From: Janthinobacterium sp. BJB426
GTDB lineage: Bacteria > Pseudomonadota > Gammaproteobacteria > Burkholderiales > Burkholderiaceae_D
DNA length: 64,000 nucleotides
Reading direction: 5' to 3'
Assembly: GCF_002735705.1 (NCBI RefSeq)
Contig: NZ_PDZL01000003.1
Coordinates: forward strand, 434,001 to 498,000
Shown here piece after piece: positions 1 to 8,131 of the stretch. Made by a program: the position numbers and the translations under genes. The notes beneath the pieces are model-generated. The model worked only from the letters and a program-made list of their open reading frames with translations, did not search any database and was not told where the DNA came from. Numbering within the stretch: the first letter of the stretch is position 1; every line of letters begins with the position of its first letter.

Positions 1-195
1 GGCTGGTTCCTGTCGACCGGTATCGGCAACAACCTGTCGGGCATCTTCGCCAGCCACGTCAGCGGCGAAAGCGGCATGTCGGTGCAATCGGCCCTGTCCG
101 GCTACACCTTCGGCTTCTGGTCCCTGCTGGGCGCCGGCGTGATCCTGTTCCTGATCGCACCGCTGATCAACAAACTGATGCATGGCGTGAAGTAA
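1..195 (+). CDS. Peptide MFS transporter (POT family), C-terminal fragment
   Basis: Only the last 64 codons are inside the window; the gene begins upstream. The visible piece holds a glycine-rich loop followed by one hydrophobic helix (FWSLLGAGVILFLIAPLI) and a short basic tail ending in HGVK. The Asn-Leu-Ser-Gly loop before a last membrane helix resembles the end of proton-dependent oligopeptide transporters (POT/PTR2, DtpA-like), which import di- and tripeptides across the inner membrane. The assignment rests on a short stretch, so other major facilitator proteins remain possible. A strong intrinsic terminator lies directly after the stop. Confidence 0.6.
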   Translation, partial: GWFLSTGIGNNLSGIFASHVSGESGMSVQSALSGYTFGFWSLLGAGVILFLIAPLINKLMHGVK

Positions 196-212
196 GCGTC
201 TTGCGCTAGATC

Positions 213-241
213 AAAACGGCGGCCTGCGGGCCGCCGTTTTT
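213..241 (+). terminator. Intrinsic terminator after the peptide transporter
   Basis: A 12-bp GC-rich stem (AAAACGGCGGCC with GGCCGCCGTTTT) closes a very small loop and runs into Ts on the plus strand; the A-rich 5' arm makes it potentially bidirectional. It starts 18 bases after the transporter stop. Confidence 0.85.
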
Positions 242-326
242 CATGGCCGCGCCGGTTTTCCCCTTGCCGGACGGTACAATACGGCCAGGGCCACCGGCCA
301 CTCCACTCACATCACCAAAGAATATT

Positions 327-1004
327 ATGTCCAGCATCTCCACCACCACGCCCCTCTCCGACGACGAATACGCCGAACTCGACACCCTGCTGGCCGCGCC
401 TGCCCTGCCCGGAGCCGCCATGGACGTATCGATGCTGGAAGGTTTTCTCACGGCCATCGCCCTGAGCCCGAAGCAAATTGCAGTTGAGCAATGGTTGCCG
501 TGGGTCTGGGACAAGGCGACCGGCACTGCGGCGCCCGCGCCAGATGCTGACAGCGAACGAGCAGCCAGCCTGGCCCGGCGCCACCATGCCTACATGGTCG
601 AATGGCTGGCGAAGGACCCGGACAGCTTCGAACCCATCTATGTATGCGGCCCCGAATGGAGCGTGCCCGCCTGGTGCGCCGGTTTTGTGCTTGGCACGAG
701 CCTGGACAAGCCCCAGTGGGCGGCCCTGGCCGTCAGCCACCCGGAGTACCTGGCACCGTTCCAGCACCTGGCCACGGCCAGCGAGCTCGATGACGATGCG
801 GCCGAAACGGCCATGGATGGCGTGATTCCTTGCGTGATCGCCATCAACGCGGCCTGGGCGCGCCAGCGCCACCTGAAACAAAGCCAGCCCGGCGCCACCG
901 TGCTGCGCGAACTGCCGAAGACGGGCCGCAACGACCCGTGCCACTGCGGCAGCGGCAAGAAGTACAAGAAATGCTGCGCCGACGCCGATAGCGCGGCCAC
1001 CTGA
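327..1004 (+). CDS. UPF0149 (YecA/YgfB) family protein with C-terminal SEC-C zinc motif
   Basis: The protein has 225 residues when started at the ATG giving MSSISTTT; an upstream in-frame ATG at 243 adds 28 residues rich in Pro that look non-coding and overlap the terminator region. Residues about 10-180 fit the UPF0149/YecA helical domain ([24 protein letters not shown]). The last 20 residues carry [16 protein letters not shown], the CxC...CC zinc-binding SEC-C motif also found at the tail of SecA. SEC-C modules are known to bind zinc and to associate with ribosomes or SecB-like partners; the exact role of this family is not established. The next gene starts 12 bases downstream. Confidence 0.85.
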   Translation: MSSISTTTPLSDDEYAELDTLLAAPALPGAAMDVSMLEGFLTAIALSPKQIAVEQWLPWVWDKATGTAAPAPDADSERAASLARRHHAYMVEWLAKDPDSFEPIYVCGPEWSVPAWCAGFVLGTSLDKPQWAALAVSHPEYLAPFQHLATASELDDDAAETAMDGVIPCVIAINAAWARQRHLKQSQPGATVLRELPKTGRNDPCHCGSGKKYKKCCADADSAAT

Positions 1005-1016
1005 GGCGCTATCTCC

Positions 1017-2717
1017 TTGCGCCAGCTGCTGACGGCCATCCTGCGCTTCCTGCTGCGCCATGCGCTGCAGTTCGCCCTGTTCATCGCCATCCTGCTGGCC
1101 GGACGCCTGCTGCTGGCCGAATGGCGCGCCTACAGCGCTGGCAGCGAAGCCGTCACCGCGCTCAGGCTGGCCGCCGGCGGCGCCGATCATCATGGCGCCG
1201 GCCTGGCCGCTGCCGCCACGGACCGCATCAACGCCCTGCGGCAAGCGCCACAAGCAAGCATCGCCGCGCGCCTGGCGCAAGTGAAGGCGCAATTGGCGGC
1301 CTTGCGCGCGCGGCAGCAGCCGTCGCTGTTCAGCCTCCCCCTGCCCGACACGAACACCCTGGCCCTGCACGCGCAAGACGAAGCGGCGCGCCGCGTGGAG
1401 ATCGAAGTACTGGTACAGGAAGCCCGTTATCTGACGGCCCTGCAGGCGGCGATCAGTGGCGAAGATGCACGCCAGACGCTGGCGCGCCTGCACGCGGACC
1501 ACGTGCGCGCGTATGCGGTACTGCAAAATAATCTGCGCCAGCGCCGTGAACTGGAAGCGCAGCATCCGCTGGCGGCACGCCTGCCCGGCAGCGACGCCTA
1601 TGCGCAGCTGTCGCAGCTTGAAGCGCAGGATCAGCGTTTGCGCGAGATCAACCTGCAAGCGTATCAGGCCTGGGCAACGCAGCGCACACGCACCAGCGCC
1701 ACTCACTCCGCCCGCCCCGCCCCATTTGCCATCGACGAGCAAACCTTGAGCGGCGCACTGGCGCCCGTGCAGGCGGCGATTACGGCCGGCGAAGGACAGC
1801 TGGCGCGCAACTGGATCGCCCGCTGGCGCGCGCCCGTCATGGACGTGGCGCCCACCGCCGCCCTGCTGATGCTGTCGGCCATGTTGCTGCCCGCCGCCAT
1901 CAAGGCCTTCTTTTACTTCGTGCTGGCGCCCGTCGCATCCCGTTTGCCGCCGCTGTCGATCGCGCGCACATTGCAGCTCAACGCCGCCAGCCTGCCCCTG
2001 CCGTCGCAGGGCGAATCGCGCATTTCTGCCGTCTCGCAGGGCTTGCTGCTGCAGCCTGGCCAGCGGATGCTGATCCACCCCGAGTACCTGCAATCGTCGC
2101 CCGTCAGTACGCATAAACGCACTCAGTGGCTGCTGGACTGGCGCTTTCCATTTACCAGCCTGGCCGCCGGCATGGTGGCACTGACGCGGCTGGAAAGCGA
2201 AACCACAGCATCCGTGACGATTTCCGCCAGCGACGACCCGCTGCTGGAAGTGGCCATCGTCCAGCTGCCGGCCGGCAGCGCCCTCGTATTCCAGCCACGG
2301 GGACTGGTCGGCCTGGTCTGCGACGCGAATCAACCGCTGGCGATATCGAGCCACTGGCGCCTGGGCAGCCTGCACGCCTGGCTCACCTTGCAGCTGCGCT
2401 TCATCGTCTTTCGCGGCCCCGTCACCCTGATCGTGCGCGGCTGCCGCGGCGTGCGCCTGGAACGGGCCGGCCAGGGGCGCTCCATCAGCCAGTCCGCCAC
2501 CCTGGGTTTTACCACCGACGTGCTGTATTCGACCTTGCGCAGCGAAACCTTCATCCCCTACCTGCGCGGCCAGCAGGCGCTGCTCAACGACCGCTTCGAC
2601 GGCGACAACGGCGTCTACCTGTACGAAGAAACCCCGCGCCACGGCAAGCAGCCGGGCAAGGTAGGCAGCTGGTTCGAGGGGTTCACCGACGCCATATTGA
2701 AAGTGTTCGGCATCTAG
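1017..2717 (+). CDS. Membrane protein of unknown function, coiled-coil plus beta-rich C-terminal domain
   Basis: The protein has 566 residues and starts at a TTG; no ATG or GTG is better placed. Residues about 8-30 form a first membrane helix (LQFALFIAILLAGRLLL). Residues 60-250 are Ala/Gln/Arg-rich and helical, likely coiled-coil. A second hydrophobic stretch (APTAALLMLSAMLLPAAIKAFFYFVLAPV) at about 280-308 precedes a Cys-poor beta-rich region of some 230 residues with repeated hydrophobic strands and a conserved-looking end (FEGFTDAILKVFGI). That last part is reminiscent of the AIM24/TRAP-like beta fold, but this is only an impression. It lies 12 bases after the SEC-C gene and 13 before the next, suggesting co-transcription. 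Confidence 0.75.
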   Translation: MRQLLTAILRFLLRHALQFALFIAILLAGRLLLAEWRAYSAGSEAVTALRLAAGGADHHGAGLAAAATDRINALRQAPQASIAARLAQVKAQLAALRARQQPSLFSLPLPDTNTLALHAQDEAARRVEIEVLVQEARYLTALQAAISGEDARQTLARLHADHVRAYAVLQNNLRQRRELEAQHPLAARLPGSDAYAQLSQLEAQDQRLREINLQAYQAWATQRTRTSATHSARPAPFAIDEQTLSGALAPVQAAITAGEGQLARNWIARWRAPVMDVAPTAALLMLSAMLLPAAIKAFFYFVLAPVASRLPPLSIARTLQLNAASLPLPSQGESRISAVSQGLLLQPGQRMLIHPEYLQSSPVSTHKRTQWLLDWRFPFTSLAAGMVALTRLESETTASVTISASDDPLLEVAIVQLPAGSALVFQPRGLVGLVCDANQPLAISSHWRLGSLHAWLTLQLRFIVFRGPVTLIVRGCRGVRLERAGQGRSISQSATLGFTTDVLYSTLRSETFIPYLRGQQALLNDRFDGDNGVYLYEETPRHGKQPGKVGSWFEGFTDAILKVFGI

Positions 2718-2730
2718 CCGGAGCAACCCT

Positions 2731-3111
2731 ATGAACGACTTCCTGTTTGCCGACTTTCTCGAGGACCATGCCACGTATGCGGCGGCAGAGGCCTACTGGC
2801 AGGCACGCCTGGCCTTCTTCGAGGGGCAGTGCGCGCCGTATCTGCGCACGGCGTTTGCCAATGGCCAGCCATTCTATGACGGCAATCCCATCGTCAACCT
2901 GGCGGACCGCAACGCCGGCAAGGCGGCGCGCATCGTGCAGCAATGCCCGCATGAATTCGGCCACGACTACACGAGCTTCGAGCAAGCCATCGAGCTGGCC
3001 GGCCCCAACGGGCACCGCCCGGCGCAGGAAAAGATCATCGTGCTGACCCTGACACAGGAGACGGCGCAGCGGGCCGAGGATGAATTGCGGGCGTGGTTTG
3101 CGCCAGCGTAG
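2731..3111 (+). CDS. Hypothetical protein, 126 residues
   Basis: The start ATG is preceded by GGAG at a good distance. The protein is acidic, without signal peptide or membrane helix. It opens with aromatic-rich helices (FLFADFLEDHATYAAAEAYW) and ends in a predicted helix after the strand KIIVLTLT. I recognise no family. The coding call is supported by its ribosome binding site, codon bias and tight spacing to the upstream membrane protein gene. It converges with the small minus-strand gene that ends 7 bases away. Confidence 0.7.
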   Translation: MNDFLFADFLEDHATYAAAEAYWQARLAFFEGQCAPYLRTAFANGQPFYDGNPIVNLADRNAGKAARIVQQCPHEFGHDYTSFEQAIELAGPNGHRPAQEKIIVLTLTQETAQRAEDELRAWFAPA

Positions 3112-3118
3112 GGCCTAG

Positions 3119-3346
3119 CTACGCCGCAATCGAATGCGACACCGTCAGCCACTCGCCCGGCTGCAGATTCGCCGCCGCCTCGCGGGTGGCCAGCACGCTG
3201 TCCGGGTCCAGGTCCGAGCGTTTCAGCTTGTAGGAATAGGCGAAATCGTCGGCATCGAATGCCTGCCCCGCCTTGACGTAATACTTGAAGCCGACAAAGG
3301 AGTCGGGATTGGTGACGACCGAATACTCAAGCGTGACATTGTTCAT
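3119..3346 (-). CDS. Small hypothetical protein, 75 residues
   Basis: I place the start at the ATG giving MNNVTLEY because GAGG lies six bases upstream; an in-frame ATG 33 bases further up is possible but poorly supported. The protein is mainly beta-strand-like (TLEYSVV, FKYYVKAG) with a central acidic segment (DADDFAYSYKLKRSDLDPD). No family was recognised. The gene is monocistronic, faces the previous operon and leaves 134 bases to the divergently transcribed toroid gene. Confidence 0.55.
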   Translation of the reverse strand: MNNVTLEYSVVTNPDSFVGFKYYVKAGQAFDADDFAYSYKLKRSDLDPDSVLATREAAANLQPGEWLTVSHSIAA

Positions 3347-3480
3347 GGCGGGCCTCGTCGACGACGGTGAAGTAGCCATTATGCGTCAATTCCGGCGGCA
3401 GCGAATCCTTGCGGCAAGTCAATAGCCCTGCCGGCCGCCAGCGCTACAGTAGGCAGAGTCCACCACCAAGCACTACTGCC

Positions 3481-4674
3481 ATGCGCACCTTGCTCACGAA
3501 GATCAGGAATACACTGGCGCCGCAGGCGGGCCTGCCGGCGGCGGCGCGCATGGAGCGGACGTCGGACCGGCGCGGCTTGCCCGCCTTCGATCCCGGCCCG
3601 CAAGCCGTCGTCAAGGCTTGCACGGCCTGGCTATGCGCGGCGCAGGACCATTCCAGCTCAAACGACGGCGGCGTCGCGCGCGACTACAATTTGCTGACAG
3701 GCTGGTCGAGTTCCTACCCGGAGACCACCGGCTACATCATCCCCACCGTCATCGCCCTGGCGCAGCGCACGGGCGATCATGGTGGGGGTGATGCACTGCA
3801 CGGGCGCGCACGGCGCATGCTCGATTGGTGCGTGGCCATCCAGTTCCCGCAAGGCGGCTTCCAGGGCGGGAAGATCGACTCCACTCCGCGCGTGCCCGTC
3901 ACCTTCAACACGGGCCAGATCCTGCTTGGCTTGGCCGCCGGCGTGGCAGCATACGGCGAAGCCTACCGGGACGCCATGCAGCGCGCGGCAAGCTGGCTGC
4001 GCGACAGTCAGGATGCCGACGGCTGCTGGCGCAGGCATCCGACGCCGTTCGCCAGCGCGGGCGACAAGGCCTACGAAACGCATGTGGCCTGGGGCCTGTT
4101 CGAAGCGGACCGCATCGCGCCGGGACACGACTATGGCGCGGCCGGCCTGCGCCAGGTCGACTGGACGCTGAGCAAACAGCGTCTCAATGGCTGGTTCGCT
4201 TCGAACTGCCTCGACAATCCGCTCCTGCCCCTGACCCATACCATCGGCTATGCCTTGCGCGGCCTGCTCGAAGCGCACCGTTTTTTGGCGCGCGCCGACC
4301 TGCTGGACGCCGCCGCGCGCACCGGCACGAGCATCGCCAGGGCCGTGGCGGCCGACGGCTACCTGGCCGGCCGCCTCGGTCCCGACTTCCAGCCGGGAGC
4401 CAGCTACGCCTGCCTCACGGGCTCCGCGCAAAACGCGCATTGTCTGTTCCTGCTGTACCAGCTCACGGGCGAGCGGCGCTACCTCGATGCGGGACGCCGC
4501 CTGAATAGTTACGTGCGGCGCTCCGTCAGCATCGACGGTCCCGCGCACGCGCGCGGCGGCGTCAAGGGTTCGTTTCCCGTCGATGGAGACTACGGCACCT
4601 GGGCCTACCTGAACTGGGCCGCCAAATTCTGCATCGACGCCAACCTGCTGGAGATACAAATTGGCGATGCTTGA
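3481..4674 (+). CDS. Alpha/alpha-toroid (prenyltransferase/squalene-cyclase-like) protein
   Basis: The protein has 397 residues from the ATG of MRTLLTKI; a 24-codon upstream extension looks like untranslated sequence. It contains repeated helix pairs with W/G motifs such as WLRDSQDADGCW, ETHVAWGLF and HTIGYALRGLLEAHRFL, typical of the terpenoid cyclase/protein prenyltransferase toroid fold. No DDXD or QW catalytic signature of a true terpene cyclase is evident. Proteins of this type occur in bacterial exopolysaccharide loci next to acyltransferases, which matches the overlapping downstream gene. No signal peptide was seen, so a cytosolic sugar- or lipid-modifying role is possible; substrate unknown. 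Confidence 0.7.
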   Translation: MRTLLTKIRNTLAPQAGLPAAARMERTSDRRGLPAFDPGPQAVVKACTAWLCAAQDHSSSNDGGVARDYNLLTGWSSSYPETTGYIIPTVIALAQRTGDHGGGDALHGRARRMLDWCVAIQFPQGGFQGGKIDSTPRVPVTFNTGQILLGLAAGVAAYGEAYRDAMQRAASWLRDSQDADGCWRRHPTPFASAGDKAYETHVAWGLFEADRIAPGHDYGAAGLRQVDWTLSKQRLNGWFASNCLDNPLLPLTHTIGYALRGLLEAHRFLARADLLDAAARTGTSIARAVAADGYLAGRLGPDFQPGASYACLTGSAQNAHCLFLLYQLTGERRYLDAGRRLNSYVRRSVSIDGPAHARGGVKGSFPVDGDYGTWAYLNWAAKFCIDANLLEIQIGDA

Positions 4675-5596
4675 AAAGACAAAAAACGTCATCCACGCCG
4701 CGCTGGAAGCGTGGCGCCGCGCCGCCAGCGTACGGCACCTGCGCCAGAGCAGGCCCCACATGACGCGCGCCACGCTGGCGTCCGGCCTGGCGCGGCTCGG
4801 CGTGGCGCCAGGCGATACGCTGTTCGTGCATTCCTCGCTGAAAAGCCTGGGCTATGTCGAAGGCGGCGCAGTGGCCGTGATAAGTGCCCTGCAAGACGCC
4901 GTCGGCCCGCAAGGCACCCTGCTGCTGCCCACCTACTATCTGCCCGGCGGCTCCGTGCGCGCCACCTGCGCCATGCCGGACTATGTGTTCGACCCGCGCC
5001 GCCATGGCACGCACATGGGGCGGCTGCCGGAAGCCTTTCTGGCCAGTGATGCGATCCATCGCAGCATCCACCCGACACACTCCGTGTCCGCGTGGGGCCG
5101 CCATGCCGCCTGTCTGACCGAGGCGCACCACCGCGCGCCCTCGATCTTCGGCATGGACTCGCCCTGGCAGCGCTTCATCGGCTGCGAGCACGCGAAGGTG
5201 CTGGGCCTGGGCATTTCCATGGGGCCGGTGACGTTCTACCACGCGCTGGAAGACGCCATGGGCGACGCCTTTCCCGTGCCCGTCTGGGAAGACAATACAA
5301 AGCTGCTGGCTTGCCTGGACCACGCCGGCCGGCGCTGGGACGTGCCCGTGCGCCCGTTCGACCAGGCAGTCGCCCAGCGCCGCATCGACCATGCAGGCCG
5401 GGACGACTTGCGCGATTATTTTGCGCGCGAATTCGACGCCGCCGGCCTGCGCGTGAAGGGCCAGGTTGGCGATGCGGCGTCGTGGTGCATTCCCGCGCAG
5501 GCGTTTTATGCGCACCTGCACCGGTTGGCCACTGAGCACGTGACGATCTACGCCAGCGCGGCGCAGTTGGCGGCGCGGCCGATCGGGCGCGCATGA
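4667..5596 (+). CDS. AAC(3)-fold N-acetyltransferase
   Basis: The 309-residue protein matches the aminoglycoside 3-N-acetyltransferase (Antibiotic_NAT) fold: LFVHSSLKSLGYVEGG and a hydrophobic strand followed by LLLPTYY near the N terminus, then the family motif HPTHSVSAWG near residue 140 with the catalytic-type His. The ATG overlaps the previous gene's TGA by 8 bases; an in-frame TTG at 4661 has a better spaced GGAG and may be the true start. Family members acetylate amino groups using acetyl-CoA; many chromosomal homologues sit in polysaccharide clusters and are not resistance genes. Coupling to the toroid gene suggests a shared pathway rather than antibiotic resistance. Confidence 0.8.
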   Translation: MLEKTKNVIHAALEAWRRAASVRHLRQSRPHMTRATLASGLARLGVAPGDTLFVHSSLKSLGYVEGGAVAVISALQDAVGPQGTLLLPTYYLPGGSVRATCAMPDYVFDPRRHGTHMGRLPEAFLASDAIHRSIHPTHSVSAWGRHAACLTEAHHRAPSIFGMDSPWQRFIGCEHAKVLGLGISMGPVTFYHALEDAMGDAFPVPVWEDNTKLLACLDHAGRRWDVPVRPFDQAVAQRRIDHAGRDDLRDYFAREFDAAGLRVKGQVGDAASWCIPAQAFYAHLHRLATEHVTIYASAAQLAARPIGRA

Positions 5597-5598
5597 AA

Positions 5599-5632
5599 AA
5601 ACCGCCCGGATCGTCATGACACCGGGCGGTTT
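5599..5632. terminator. Bidirectional intrinsic terminator between convergent genes
   Basis: AAACCGCCCGG pairs with CCGGGCGGTTT around a 12-base loop. The plus strand ends in TTTTAC and the minus strand in a longer run of Ts, so it can end both the acetyltransferase transcript and the OPT transporter transcript. Confidence 0.85.
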
Positions 5633-5652
5633 TACTTGGGTTGGCTACAACA

Positions 5653-7920
5653 TCAAGCCTGCGGGCGGTCCGCCTTCTTCTCTCTTGCGACGATATACAG
5701 CAGCACGATGATGGCCGCATACGGCAGCAGGGACAGCGCATCCGAATGCAGGCCCGCGTAGAACGGATTGCCATGCTCGGCCCAGTCGGCCATCATCTGG
5801 TCGAAGTGCGTCAGCACGCCGGCCGTAATGGCGATGATGATGCCGGCCAGCGCGCCGCCGGCGATGTAGCCGGAGGCCAGCAGCACGCCCGAACTGCGGT
5901 CGCCCGCCAGCTGGCGTTCTTCCTCGTTCAGCTTTGCATTGTGTTCCAGCTTGTTGTTGCGGCGGTCCGCCAGCCAGCGCACCAGGCCACCGACGAAAAT
6001 CGGCAAGGTGGACGACAGCGGCAAGTACACGCCAACGGAAAACGCCAGCGACGGGATGCCGGCCATTTCCAGCACCACGGCGATCATCACGCCGAACAGC
6101 ACCAGGGTCCACGGCAGTTGCTGGTCGAGGATGCCCTTGATGATGTAGGACATCAGCACGGCCTTCGGCGCATCGTATTTCTTCACTTCCGAACCATCGG
6201 GACGCTTGCTGTAATGGCCATTGATGCCCGGATCGACCAGGTAGGCCAGCTGGCCATCTTCCTTGACGAAATACTTGCCGGCCGGGCCGCCCACGGTGTC
6301 CGTCTTTTGCCAGACTTTATACGTATTGTGGTCCGTATCGGCTTGCGGGCCATGCAGCTCGCCCGTCACCGTCAGCTTCGACGCATCGACCGTCAGACCA
6401 GGCGCCACTTGCGCGGCCGGCACGTAGACGGTGCTCGCTTCGTTCAGCTTCAGCAAAATCGGGCCGAGGATCAGGGCCGACGACAGCGCGCCGGCCAGAA
6501 TCGCGTACTGCTGCAGGCGCGGCGTGGCGCCCACCAGGTAGCCGGTTTTCAAGTCTTGCGAGGTGGTGCCCGCATTGCTGGCGGCGATGCACACGATGGC
6601 GCCCACCGACAGGGCTGTCACATAGTAACGCCCGCCCGTCCAGCCCATGATCAGGAAGATCAGGCAAGTGAACAGCAAGGTGGCCACGGCCATGCCGGAA
6701 ATCGGGTTCGACGACGAGCCAATTTCGCCCGTCAGGCGCGACGACACGGTGGCGAACAAAAAGCCGAAGACGAGGATCAGCAGCGCGCCGAGGAAGTTCA
6801 TGTGCAGCGGCGTGGCGAAGGTGATCACGGCGATGATGGACAGGCAGCCGATGATGACCCATTTCAGTGGGATATCCTGGTCCGTGCGCAGGGTGGAATT
6901 GCTCTTGACGCCCTTGCCGATGCCTTTCAGGCCGGCCGACAGGCTGCGCCAGATCATGGGCATGGCGCGCACCAGCGAAATCAGGCCGCCGGCGGCCACG
7001 GCGCCCGCGCCGATATACAGCACGTAGGCGCTGCGCACGTCGTCCGCGCCCATTTCGCTGATCAACTTGGTGCCCGGCGAGAGCACGGTGGTCAGGCTGT
7101 CGCCGAAGAACTTGATCATCGGGATCAAGAGCAGATACGACAGCACGCCGCCGGCCGCCATGGTGGCGGCGATGCGCGGGCCGATGATGTAGCCCACGCC
7201 CAGCAATTCAGGGGAAATCTCGGCGCCGATGGAGCCGCCCTTCAGCGGCGCGGCAAATTCCACGCCCGGCGTATCCCGCCAGCCCTTGAACGAGATATTG
7301 AAGACTTTATACAGCAAGCCGACGGCAAAGCCGCCGAAGATGATCTTCGCGCGGCGCTTGGCGTCCAGCGCGGCAGCCGAATCCTTTTCGATGCTTTCAC
7401 CGGCGGCGATGCGCGATTCTTCCGTGGCGGCCGCTTTCAGCACTTCGGCGCAGGCCGTGCCTTCGGGGAATTTGAGTTCCTTGTGCTGGTCGACGATCAT
7501 GGTGCGGCGCATGGGGATCATCATCAGGATGCCCAGCAGGCCGCCGAGGATACCGACCAGCATGACCCGCGAGATTTCCAGGTCGAAGCCGAGGATCAAA
7601 ATGGCCGGCATGGTCACGCCCAGGCCGAAGGCCAGCGATTCGCCGGCCGAACCGGCCGTTTGCGTGATGCTGTTTTCCAGGATCGACGAATCCTTGCCGC
7701 CCACCTTCTTGGCCAGGCCGAACAGGGTGATGGCGATCACGGCGACGGGAATCGAGGCGCTGACGGTCAGGCCCACTTTCAGCACCAGGTACAGCGAGGA
7801 GGCGCCAAAGACCATCCCCAGGATGACGCCCATGAACAGCGCGCGGAAGGTCATCTCGGGCAGCTTCGCATCGGCCGGGATATAGGGCTTCACGACGCTC
7901 GGTGTTGCATCTTTTGCCAT
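5653..7920 (-). CDS. OPT family oligopeptide transporter
   Basis: The 755-residue polytopic protein begins MAKDATPSVV and shows at least 14 hydrophobic segments, the first being FRALFMGVILGMVFGASSLYLVLKVGLTVSASIPVAVIAI, a hallmark of bacterial OPT proteins. A soluble insert of about 130 residues (near 490-620, Lys/Asp-rich) separates two membrane blocks, as in OPT/YSL relatives. Family members take up oligopeptides or metal chelates with protons. The start has AAGGA ten bases upstream. The gene stands alone; a hairpin followed by a T-rich run lies in its leader. It is distinct from the POT-type peptide transporter fragment at the window start. Confidence 0.93.
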   Translation of the reverse strand: MAKDATPSVVKPYIPADAKLPEMTFRALFMGVILGMVFGASSLYLVLKVGLTVSASIPVAVIAITLFGLAKKVGGKDSSILENSITQTAGSAGESLAFGLGVTMPAILILGFDLEISRVMLVGILGGLLGILMMIPMRRTMIVDQHKELKFPEGTACAEVLKAAATEESRIAAGESIEKDSAAALDAKRRAKIIFGGFAVGLLYKVFNISFKGWRDTPGVEFAAPLKGGSIGAEISPELLGVGYIIGPRIAATMAAGGVLSYLLLIPMIKFFGDSLTTVLSPGTKLISEMGADDVRSAYVLYIGAGAVAAGGLISLVRAMPMIWRSLSAGLKGIGKGVKSNSTLRTDQDIPLKWVIIGCLSIIAVITFATPLHMNFLGALLILVFGFLFATVSSRLTGEIGSSSNPISGMAVATLLFTCLIFLIMGWTGGRYYVTALSVGAIVCIAASNAGTTSQDLKTGYLVGATPRLQQYAILAGALSSALILGPILLKLNEASTVYVPAAQVAPGLTVDASKLTVTGELHGPQADTDHNTYKVWQKTDTVGGPAGKYFVKEDGQLAYLVDPGINGHYSKRPDGSEVKKYDAPKAVLMSYIIKGILDQQLPWTLVLFGVMIAVVLEMAGIPSLAFSVGVYLPLSSTLPIFVGGLVRWLADRRNNKLEHNAKLNEEERQLAGDRSSGVLLASGYIAGGALAGIIIAITAGVLTHFDQMMADWAEHGNPFYAGLHSDALSLLPYAAIIVLLYIVAREKKADRPQA

Positions 7921-7949
7921 GGATATTTCCTTAATTTTTAAAAATAAAC

Positions 7950-7971
7950 AGCCCGGATTGACGCCCGGGCT
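7950..7971 (-). promoter_or_regulatory. Hairpin with T-rich tail in the OPT transporter leader
   Basis: AGCCCGG pairs with CCGGGCT across an 8-base loop. Read on the minus strand it is followed by TGTTTATTTTTAAAAA and lies about 30 bases before the transporter's ATG, so it would sit inside the mRNA leader and could act as an attenuator. Whether the promoter lies upstream of it is unknown. Confidence 0.4.
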
Positions 7972-8087
7972 ATTTTCTTGAAGCCGAGACTATCGCACAG
8001 CCGCGTTTCGATGAAAAGGTTTTTTGCTCCCGGTCCCGGCGCCTGGCCCGGCGCCCCGCCCGCACGGGAGGCGCTGGCGCATTGGTC

Positions 8088-8093
8088 TATAAT
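8088..8093 (+). promoter_or_regulatory. Probable -10 element for the PBP1A gene
   Basis: A perfect TATAAT sits 39 bases before the TTG start of the penicillin-binding protein gene, in the context GGTCTATAATCGC. No convincing -35 box was found, so this is a -10-only call. Confidence 0.5.
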
Positions 8094-8131
8094 CGCTGCC
8101 ACCGTGCCTTGCACGCTCACGTGAGACTGCC

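Noticed and set aside
312-2774. 820-codon open frame on the minus strand
   Set aside because: It is antisense to the SEC-C and membrane protein genes, with low-complexity Gln/Gly/Arg composition typical of shadow frames in high-GC DNA.
4667-5596. Aminoglycoside resistance gene
   Set aside because: The fold is AAC(3), but the overlap with a toroid gene and absence of mobile elements argue for a chromosomal metabolic acyltransferase.
5641-7941. 766-codon open frame on the plus strand
   Set aside because: It is the complement of the OPT transporter gene; its translation is His/Gln/Asp/Arg-rich without domains.
7938-8120. Short minus-strand frame between the OPT and mrcA genes
   Set aside because: It covers the promoter region and the leader hairpin, has no ribosome binding site and no recognisable product.
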